Below, in pieces: positions 37,638 to 44,768 of a stretch of 51,882 nt of DNA. Position 1 is the first letter of the stretch. Each line of letters begins with the position of its first letter. Position numbers and translations under genes: made by a program. Below the pieces are notes generated by a model that was not told the origin of the DNA, did not search any database, and saw only the letters and a program-made list of their open reading frames with translations. The stretch is from an uncultured Thiodictyon sp. (GTDB lineage: Bacteria > Pseudomonadota > Gammaproteobacteria > Chromatiales > Chromatiaceae), in contig NZ_CAJAXH010000229.1 of NCBI RefSeq assembly GCF_903946935.1, positions 1-51,882 on the forward strand, written 5' to 3'.

Positions 37638-38225
37638 CTATGTCGATGGGGGCGCGGGCGGCGTTGTATTCGTTTCTGCTTGCTCGGAGCCCATTTCGAG
37701 CTCACACCGAGTGCGTGCCTTCAACAGCGCCTGACGCCGCTGCTCGGTGTTGGCGTCGGCGTCGATCGCCGCATCGAGTGCGTCCTGCACCGAGGACCGC
37801 AGCCGTTCGCGATAATCTGCGGCGGCGGACCCACCCATGCCGCCGGCGCGCAGCTTCTCGGTGGTGGCATTCGTCGCCCCGGCATAGGCGCTAAACGCCG
37901 CGGCCCATGCCACATTGGCGGGACTCGCTGCCATGAGCGCGGCACCGACAACGCCCGCCAACGCACCACTCGTTGAGATTCCAAAATCCCACGCCGTTCC
38001 CTCTCGCGCCCGTTTTCCGTAATACGCCAGCACGCTCGAGCATGCCCTCACGGTGCTCTGGATATCCCCATCCGTACCAAGATGGTCTGGCGTGTATCGC
38101 CAGGCAACGTCTTGGATTTCCGGCTTTTGCGGGAGTGGCTTGCAGCCTGTCATCGTTACGCAAAGGATCAGGGCGGCGCAAAGTATTGGTTTGGTTGTCG
38201 TCACGGTGAGCTGCCTCCTGGTCAT
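37638..38225 (-). CDS. Predicted lipoprotein of unknown function
   Basis: The 195-residue precursor has a type II signal peptide with lipobox LCVTMTGC (Cys28). It then shows a short folded region, a hydrophobic glycine/alanine-rich stretch (GALAGVVGAALMAASPANVA), and a C-terminal charged helix. It resembles small envelope lipoproteins with a glycine-zipper-like stretch, but the family is not certain. The start is ATG at 38223-38225. Confidence 0.75.
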   Translation of the reverse strand: MTRRQLTVTTTKPILCAALILCVTMTGCKPLPQKPEIQDVAWRYTPDHLGTDGDIQSTVRACSSVLAYYGKRAREGTAWDFGISTSGALAGVVGAALMAASPANVAWAAAFSAYAGATNATTEKLRAGGMGGSAAADYRERLRSSVQDALDAAIDADANTEQRRQALLKARTRCELEMGSEQAETNTTPPAPPST

Positions 38226-38431
38226 TCTTGGTTCGCGTTCATGTACGGAAACGCCGGACAGGCCAGACCCATGATGTTGCGGATCGGGTAACGCGACCGG
38301 CCGATGGTGCCGATTATAATTCGGTCGTCGGCCTGGCGCACGGTAGAGATTGGTGTCACGCGGGACATGCCGATGTCATAGCGTCCGGTGGCGGCCGGCC
38401 CGGACACCCCGCGTCGGCCCGCGCGCCGCGC

Positions 38432-38459
38432 TTGAAAAACCGACCATTTCGTGTAATAT
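38432..38459 (+). promoter_or_regulatory. Sigma-70 promoter of the RND operon
   Basis: TTGAAA (38432-38437) and TAATAT (38454-38459) are 16 bases apart, with the adaptor ATG 35 bp further on. This is the clearest promoter in the window. Confidence 0.7.
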
Positions 38460-38476
38460 AAGAGTTCTCTAATATT
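38455..38476. promoter_or_regulatory. Candidate repressor operator over the RND promoter
   Basis: aatataagagt and tctctaatatt form an 11-bp-arm imperfect palindrome (9 of 11 pairs) overlapping the -10 and the expected start site. This is the position where a TetR-, MarR- or ArsR-type repressor would block transcription. No such regulator gene is adjacent, so the binder is unknown. Confidence 0.55.
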
Positions 38477-38493
38477 TATACGGTGCCGCCATC

Positions 38494-39618
38494 ATGCGTC
38501 TCCTCAAGCCCACCGCCGCACTGAGCGCGCTGCTCGCCTGTTCCGCCCTGGCCGCCGCTGCGGCGCCGGGCGCCCAGACGCAACCCGACCCCACACCGGC
38601 CCAGTCCGCGGCCCAGACCGGGCTCGCCACGGCCACGATCGCGGCGCGGATCGTCCCCCGGGAGTACCGCCTGGACGGCATCGTGGAGGCCATCAACAGC
38701 TCCACCGTCTCGGCCCAGACCCAGGGCCAGGTGAAGGAGATCGCGTTCGACGTGGACGACTACGTGGAGCAGGGCGCGGTGCTCGTGCGCCTGAAGGACA
38801 CCGAGCAGCGCGCCCGGCTGGCCCAGGCGACGGCCGACCAGAAGTCGGCCGCGGCCCAGTTGAAACAGGCGCGCGAAGACCATGCCCGAGTCAAGGGGCT
38901 GGCGGAGAAGCAGAACGTCTCGGCCTCCGCCGTGGACAAGTCGACCGCCGACCTGGCCGCCGCCCAGTCGGCCCTGGATGCCGCCAACGCGCGCCTCGAC
39001 CAAGCCCAGGAGCAACTGAAATACACCGAGATTCGCGCGCCCTATGCCGGTATCGTGACCGCCCGTAAGGTGGCGGTGGGCGAGATGGCGAGCCCCGGCC
39101 AGGCGCTGATCAGCGGGATCTCGCTGGATGAACTGCGGGTGGCGGTGGACGTGCCGCAGAGCCTGATCGCCGCGGTGCGCGGCGGGGCCGAGGCCAGGGT
39201 CTATCGCCCGGACGGCACCGTGATCGAGACCAAGGCGATCACCATCTTTCCCTATGCCGATCCCGGCTCCAATACCTTCAAGGTGCGGGTCGACCTGCCA
39301 GCCGCCCCCCCCGGGCCCATCCCATTGTTCCCCGGGATGTTTGTGAAGGCCGGATTCATGGTCGGCGAGAAGGCGGAACTCGCCGTGCCCAAGGAGTGCG
39401 TGGTGTTCCGCTCCGAGGTTACCGGGGTCTATGTGGTCGGGGTTGGCGGGGAGGTCAACCTCCGCCAGGTGCGACTGGGCCGCGACCTGGGCGACGCCTA
39501 TGTGGTGCTGGCCGGGCTCACCGCCGGCGAGCGGGTGGCACTCAACCCGATCGCGGCCGGGGTGGTGCGCAAGAACCAGGACGCGGCGCGCACCGCGGCG
39601 GGGAGCCATCATGATTGA
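38494..39618 (+). CDS. RND efflux periplasmic adaptor (MFP/HlyD family)
   Basis: The 374-residue protein has an N-terminal signal peptide (cleavage near AAAAPGA), a lipoyl-like domain (TVSAQTQGQVKEIAFDVDDY), a coiled-coil hairpin (about residues 105-185), the second lipoyl half (IRAPYAGIVTARKVAVGEM) and the beta-barrel and membrane-proximal domains. It links the inner-membrane pump to an outer-membrane channel, not encoded here. Its last codons overlap the permease start by 8 bp, so the two are coupled. Confidence 0.94.
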   Translation: MRLLKPTAALSALLACSALAAAAAPGAQTQPDPTPAQSAAQTGLATATIAARIVPREYRLDGIVEAINSSTVSAQTQGQVKEIAFDVDDYVEQGAVLVRLKDTEQRARLAQATADQKSAAAQLKQAREDHARVKGLAEKQNVSASAVDKSTADLAAAQSALDAANARLDQAQEQLKYTEIRAPYAGIVTARKVAVGEMASPGQALISGISLDELRVAVDVPQSLIAAVRGGAEARVYRPDGTVIETKAITIFPYADPGSNTFKVRVDLPAAPPGPIPLFPGMFVKAGFMVGEKAELAVPKECVVFRSEVTGVYVVGVGGEVNLRQVRLGRDLGDAYVVLAGLTAGERVALNPIAAGVVRKNQDAARTAAGSHHD

Positions 39619-42600
39619 GCCACTGGGCCTGTCGGGCCGCATCACGGCACGCTTCCAGTCCTCCGCCATCACCCCGCTGCTGGCCCTGGTGGGTCTACTG
39701 GCCGGGTTGTTTGCCATCCTGGTGACGCCGCGCGAGGAAGAGCCCCAGATCAACGTCACCTTTGCCGATGTGTTCATCCCCTTCCCCGGGGCCTCCGGGG
39801 CCGAGGTCGAACACCTGGTGTCCGGACCCGCCGAGCAGGTGCTGTCCGAGATCAAGGGCATCGAGCATGTCTATTCAGTCTCGCGCCCCGGCATGGCGGT
39901 GGTCACTATCCAATTCCGGGTGGGTGAGGACAATACCGACGCGGTGGTGCGTCTGTTCAGCAAGGTGTTGAGCAATGCGGACTGGCTGCCGCCCAATCTC
40001 GGCGTCGGCACCCCGATCATCAAGCCCAAGGGCATCGACGATGTGCCGATCGTCACCGCCACCCTCTGGTCCAAGGACCCGCAGGTGGGCGCCTTCGAGC
40101 TGGGCCAGGTCGCCCATGCCATCGAGCCCGAGATCAAGCGCGTCCCCGGCACCCGCGATGTCTATACCCTGGGGGTGCCGCGCCAGGCGGTGCGGGTGCT
40201 GCTGCAACCCCAAGCACTGGCCGGTTACGGGATCGACTTGGGCGATCTGCGGCGCGCGCTCCAGTCCGGCAATCAGGACGCGGACAACCTGCCAGTCACC
40301 GTCGACAACCAGGAGATACTGGTCCAGGCCGGGACCTTCCTCTCCAGCCCCGAGGAGATCGGCGACCTGGTGGTGGGGCTGCACGCGGGCCACCCGGTCT
40401 ATCTGCGCGACGTGGCGACCATCGACCGCGGACCCGAGCAACCCGATACCTATGTCTGGGTGGGTCCCGGCCCCGGCGCCCGGGACCCCGGCACCGGCAG
40501 CGCGCCGGCCGGTGCCAGCCCGGCGGTGACCATCGCCGTGGCCAAGCAGGAGGGGGTGAACGCGGTGGAGGTGGCACAGCGCGTGATTGAGCGCGTTGCC
40601 CAGTTGCAGGGTACCTTCATCCCCGAGGGGGTCGAGGTGACCATCACCCGCAATTATGGCGCCACCGCCGATGCCAAGGCCAAGAAGCTCATCAGCAAGC
40701 TAGTCTTTGCCACCGGCTCGGTCATCCTGCTGGTGTGGCTCGCGGTCGGCTGGCGCGAGTCGATCATCGTCGGCGCCGCGGTGATCGTCACCCTGGCACT
40801 GACCCTGTTCGCCTCCTGGGCCTGGGGCTTTACCCTGAACCGGGTCTCGCTCTTCGCGCTCATCTTCTCCATCGGCATCCTGGTGGACGACGCCATCGTG
40901 GTGGTGGAGAACATCCACCGGCACATGGTCCTGTCCACCACCCGGCTGCTCGACCTGATGCCCGGGGCGGTCGATGAGGTGGGCGGGCCGACCATACTGG
41001 CCACCTTCACGGTCATCGCGGCCCTGCTGCCGATGGCCTTCGTGAGCGGGCTGATGGGGCCCTATATGTCGCCCATCCCGATCAATGCCTCGCTGGGGAT
41101 GGTGATCTCGCTGGCGGTGGCCTTCGTCTTTACCCCCTGGATGACCAACTTCATGCTCGGCCGGCGGCACGACCAGGCGGTGGCCGCGGCCGCCGCGACC
41201 GGCGCGCATGCACCCGGTCACGGTCATGGCGAGGGCGGCAGCCCCATGCTCGGACGGGTCTTCCGCCCGGTCATCACCCCCTTCCTGGTCGGGCGCAAGG
41301 GCCATCTCAATCGCTGGTTCCTGCTCATCGGCATCCTGGTGCTGATCACCGGCTCGGTGCTGTTGGCGGTGAATAAGATCGTCGTACTCAAGATGCTCCC
41401 ATTCGACAACAAGTCCGAGTTCCAGGTGGTCCTCGACATGCCCGAGGGGACCAGCCTGGAGCAGACCACCCGGGTGCTGGCGGAGATGGGCGAATATCTC
41501 TCCACCGTCCCCGAGGTAACCGATTACCAGGCCTATGCCGGCACCGCCGCGCCGATCAACTTCAATGGCTTGGTGCGTCAGTATTATCTGCGTTCGGGCG
41601 CCAATCTGGGCGACCTCCAGGTCAATCTGGTCGATAAGCACCAGCGCTCCCGCCAGAGTCACGATATCGCCTCGGCGCTGCGCGCCCCTTTGCAGGAGAT
41701 CGCCAACCGTTATCGGGGCAACGCCAAGATCGCCGAGCCGCCGCCGGGCCCGCCGGTGTTGGCGCCACTGGTGGCGGAGGTCTATGGGCTCGGCTACCCC
41801 GGCCAGATCGCCACCGCGGCCAAGGTACGGGTCGCCTTCGAGTCGACCCCCGACATCGTCGACGTGGACGACTCGGTGGAGTTCCCCTCGACCAAGCTTA
41901 TCGTGGAGGTGGACCGCCCCAAGGCGGCGCGTCTGGGGGTCGATCAGGCCACCGTCGCCCAGGCCCTGTCGACGGTATTGAAGGGCGAGTCGATGAGCTT
42001 CCTGCACGGGGCCAATGTCAAATACGCTGTACCTATCCGGGTGGAATACGCGGAGGCCGACAAGGCGGATATGGAACAGGTGTTGGCGCTCAAGGTCCGC
42101 GCCCAGGGCGGCGCACTGGTGCCGCTGTCTGAGATCGTCACCGTGGTCAAGGATACGCGCGCCCCCAGCATCTATCACAAGGACCTGTTGCCGGTGGTCT
42201 ATGTCACCGGGGATATGGGCGGCACTACCGACAGCCCGCTCTATGGACTGTTCACCATCGCCGCGAAACTGACCGACCAACTGGGCCTGCCGCAGTGGTA
42301 CACCCAGCAGCCGGGCAACCCCTATGCGTTCAGCCTCAAGTGGGACGGCGAATGGCAGGTGACCTATGAGACCTTCCGCGATATGGGCATCGCCTATGGC
42401 GTGGGGCTGGTCCTCATCTATCTGCTGGTGGTCGCCCAATTCCGCAGCTATCTGGTGCCGCTCATCATCATGGCGCCCATTCCGCTCACCATCATCGGCA
42501 TCCTGCCCGGTCACGCGCTCTTGGGTGCCAAGTTCACCGCCACCTCCATGATCGGTATGATCGCGCTGGCCGGTATCATCGTGCGCAACTCCATCCTGCT

Positions 42601-42877
42601 GGTGGACTTCATCAATCAGCAGGTGCGCGAGGGCATGCCCTTTGCGGACGCGGTGATCAACTCCGCGGTGGTCCGCGCCAAGCCCATCGCACTCACCGCC
42701 CTGGCCGCCATGGCCGGCGCCGGATTCATCCTGGACGATCCGATCTTTTCGGGGCTGGGCGTCTCGCTGTTATTCGGACTCTTCGTCTCCACGCTGCTGA
42801 CCCTGGTGGTCATTCCGGTGGTCTATTACGGGGTCATGTATAAGCGGGAGGAATGGATGCGCACCGCCACGGGGTGA
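39611..42877 (+). CDS. RND efflux permease
   Basis: ATG at 39611-39613 begins a 1088-residue pump. TM1 is ITPLLALVGLLAGLFAILVT. The Asp pair of the proton relay lies in GILVDDAIVVVENI, and the C-terminal half carries IVRNSILLVDFINQ where AcrB-type pumps have their conserved lysine (arginine here). The porter domains are full length. A His-rich cytosolic loop (GAHAPGHGHGEGG, about residues 530-545) sits between TM6 and TM7, and could bind metal or be a plain linker. It is proton-driven; substrate unknown. It ends 18 bp before a small hairpin. Confidence 0.94.
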   Translation: MIEPLGLSGRITARFQSSAITPLLALVGLLAGLFAILVTPREEEPQINVTFADVFIPFPGASGAEVEHLVSGPAEQVLSEIKGIEHVYSVSRPGMAVVTIQFRVGEDNTDAVVRLFSKVLSNADWLPPNLGVGTPIIKPKGIDDVPIVTATLWSKDPQVGAFELGQVAHAIEPEIKRVPGTRDVYTLGVPRQAVRVLLQPQALAGYGIDLGDLRRALQSGNQDADNLPVTVDNQEILVQAGTFLSSPEEIGDLVVGLHAGHPVYLRDVATIDRGPEQPDTYVWVGPGPGARDPGTGSAPAGASPAVTIAVAKQEGVNAVEVAQRVIERVAQLQGTFIPEGVEVTITRNYGATADAKAKKLISKLVFATGSVILLVWLAVGWRESIIVGAAVIVTLALTLFASWAWGFTLNRVSLFALIFSIGILVDDAIVVVENIHRHMVLSTTRLLDLMPGAVDEVGGPTILATFTVIAALLPMAFVSGLMGPYMSPIPINASLGMVISLAVAFVFTPWMTNFMLGRRHDQAVAAAAATGAHAPGHGHGEGGSPMLGRVFRPVITPFLVGRKGHLNRWFLLIGILVLITGSVLLAVNKIVVLKMLPFDNKSEFQVVLDMPEGTSLEQTTRVLAEMGEYLSTVPEVTDYQAYAGTAAPINFNGLVRQYYLRSGANLGDLQVNLVDKHQRSRQSHDIASALRAPLQEIANRYRGNAKIAEPPPGPPVLAPLVAEVYGLGYPGQIATAAKVRVAFESTPDIVDVDDSVEFPSTKLIVEVDRPKAARLGVDQATVAQALSTVLKGESMSFLHGANVKYAVPIRVEYAEADKADMEQVLALKVRAQGGALVPLSEIVTVVKDTRAPSIYHKDLLPVVYVTGDMGGTTDSPLYGLFTIAAKLTDQLGLPQWYTQQPGNPYAFSLKWDGEWQVTYETFRDMGIAYGVGLVLIYLLVVAQFRSYLVPLIIMAPIPLTIIGILPGHALLGAKFTATSMIGMIALAGIIVRNSILLVDFINQQVREGMPFADAVINSAVVRAKPIALTALAAMAGAGFILDDPIFSGLGVSLLFGLFVSTLLTLVVIPVVYYGVMYKREEWMRTATG

Positions 42878-42894
42878 GTTGGCGGCGCTGGAGT

Positions 42895-42912
42895 CCAAGG
42901 CTTCAGCCTTGG
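42895..42912 (+). terminator. Short hairpin after the RND operon
   Basis: ccaaggct / agccttgg form an 8-bp perfect stem with a 2-base loop 17 bp past the stop codon. There is no T-run, so it is a weak terminator candidate. Confidence 0.4.
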
Positions 42913-43560
42913 CGTGCGCGTGACACCGCCGCGGAGACTGTGAAAGTATTATGCTACTGTAAATCATAGAGATTTCGCTGTGCTTAAAGGCAAAATCCGG
43001 GCAAAATGGCGATTTTCGGCCCTTTTGCCTCTAAAACGAGCCCTGCCTGAGCGACATATCGCTGATATATCAAGGCACTAATACTTGCCTAGTCTCTGCG
43101 GCGGTGTCACGCCTGTGTCAGGCGCTGTGCGCCGTGAGTACCAGCGGTTGGCAATGCCCGAACTGCCCGCAACAGATCCACTAGGCAACCACGGTTGCGT
43201 CAAAGCGGGGCCTTCGAGTCCGCGGAAGCATCGGGAACATCGCTGCCGACCGGGGGGCAAGTACCATGTGATTAACCACGGAGAAAGGACGGTCAAGTTC
43301 CTTGTGCGCCAGCCGTTGCCGTTTTGACCTACGTGGCGCGCCGGCACTTTGCAAAGGTGGTGGTAGACCAACTATGATCCGTCGAGACTGACGGACCTAC
43401 GACTGCGGGTAGCACGGTCAATCGTCATCACTCTTGACCGTGACAGTCTAGCGCAGCCTAAAATATTGATTTATATAGCGTGTTGAGTATTTTCCGCTAA
43501 TTCTCCGGAATCACGCCATGGGTCCTGCAATAACAAATATAAATTAAAGATAATAGTGAA
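42913..43560. other. AT-rich intergenic region before the methyltransferase locus
   Basis: About 650 bp carry no convincing gene. The first part (42950-43050) contains gcaaaatccgggcaaaatgg and a gatatatc-type palindrome. The 80-residue frame at 43085-43327 has no motif I recognise. The last 100 bp (43455-43560) are markedly AT-rich and are the likely promoter region for the methyltransferase gene. Confidence 0.5.
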
Positions 43561-44727
43561 ATGGACACATCGTCGTACCTAATGCGGGATATCGTTAGTC
43601 CCTCTTTTTTTGAAGGAATAACCTCGTCGTCCGCAATTGGTGATTCCAAGTCGACGGCACTACAAGGTTTATGTGCCGTTGACCTTTTTGCTGGCGCAGG
43701 GGGCTTTTCGGCCGCAGCATCAAGGGTCGGCATCCGTGTAGTCGCCGCAGTCGAGAAGGACAAACACGCCTGCGCGACCTACCAGGCGAACCTGATCGAC
43801 AATTGCGAAGACCCCGATGCAGCCCCGACCCTGTATGCCACCGACATCCTGAAATTGACGCCGGATACCCTGCACGACACACACTTCGCCGAGGGCATGG
43901 CCTGCGACATCGTACTTGGCGGCCCACCGTGCCAGGGCTTTTCCGTGCATCGAATTAAGAACGCAGGCGTGAACGATCCGCGTAATGCCCTGATTCTACG
44001 TTATTTTAGTTTCGTTAAGCGCCTACAGCCCAAAGTTTTTCTGTTGGAAAACGTACCCGGATTGTTGTGGCCGCGTCACCGGGACTTCTTGAGAGACTTT
44101 CTACACGCGAGCCGGGACGCCGGATATCGGGTCCTCGGGCCTACAGCCCTTGATGCCCGGGACTATGGAGTTCCCCAGCGGCGCAAGCGCATCTTTATAC
44201 TGGGCATCCGCGCCGACGTCATCTTCGACGAGTCGGTTTGGCCGCCGCCCCGAACCCATGGTGACGCAAAGGCGCGGGAGCAAGACCCGTCACTCCTGCC
44301 TTGGGTCACCGCAGCGGCGGTGTTCGAGAAGTCCGCACCGCAAGACGATGAGAATGACCGGCATATGAATCACTCGCCGAAGCTGGTGGAGGTGTTCGAG
44401 TCCACGCCGCTCAACGGCGGCAGCAGGCGGGACTCTGCGCGCGTGCTGGCATGCCGCGATGGGCACAATGGGCACAGTGACGTCTACGGACGCATTGACC
44501 CGAGTGTACCTGGACCGACCATGACATCGGCCTGCATCAATCCGTCCAAGGGGCGCTTCGTCCACCCGACCGAGGCGCACGGGATAACCCTCCGGCAGGC
44601 GGCCCGCTTCCAGACCTTCCCCGATACCTTCGTTTTCAAAGGAGGGCTGATGGCCGCCGGCGAGCAAATCGGCAACGCGGTGCCCGTGCAACTTGGCGAG
44701 ATCCTGCGGCAGGGCGTTTCCCCCTGA
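43561..44727 (+). CDS. C5-cytosine DNA methyltransferase
   Basis: The 388-residue enzyme has all signature motifs: I DLFAGAGGFS (41-50), IV GGPPCQGFS with catalytic Cys124, VI ENVPGL (Glu163), VIII QRRKRIF (206-212) and X QIGNAVP near the end. The target-recognition region lies between about 215 and 330. The N-terminal 35 residues before motif I are unusual but in frame from ATG 43561. The sequence specificity cannot be read. It leads a same-strand locus; the 41-bp gap to the next gene suggests co-transcription. Confidence 0.95.
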   Translation: MDTSSYLMRDIVSPSFFEGITSSSAIGDSKSTALQGLCAVDLFAGAGGFSAAASRVGIRVVAAVEKDKHACATYQANLIDNCEDPDAAPTLYATDILKLTPDTLHDTHFAEGMACDIVLGGPPCQGFSVHRIKNAGVNDPRNALILRYFSFVKRLQPKVFLLENVPGLLWPRHRDFLRDFLHASRDAGYRVLGPTALDARDYGVPQRRKRIFILGIRADVIFDESVWPPPRTHGDAKAREQDPSLLPWVTAAAVFEKSAPQDDENDRHMNHSPKLVEVFESTPLNGGSRRDSARVLACRDGHNGHSDVYGRIDPSVPGPTMTSACINPSKGRFVHPTEAHGITLRQAARFQTFPDTFVFKGGLMAAGEQIGNAVPVQLGEILRQGVSP

Positions 44728-44768
44728 CTTGTGGTCGATCCGAATGCCTGACCGAATCGGATACCCTC

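Noticed and set aside
40700..42514. 604-residue open frame antisense to the RND permease
   Set aside because: Very Arg/His/Gln-rich translation directly opposite a complete RND pump; a typical GC-driven shadow.
43085..43327. 80-residue frame upstream of the methyltransferase, considered as a group II intron or transposase remnant
   Set aside because: No reverse-transcriptase, transposase or intron-end motif can be seen; only an unassigned frame remains.
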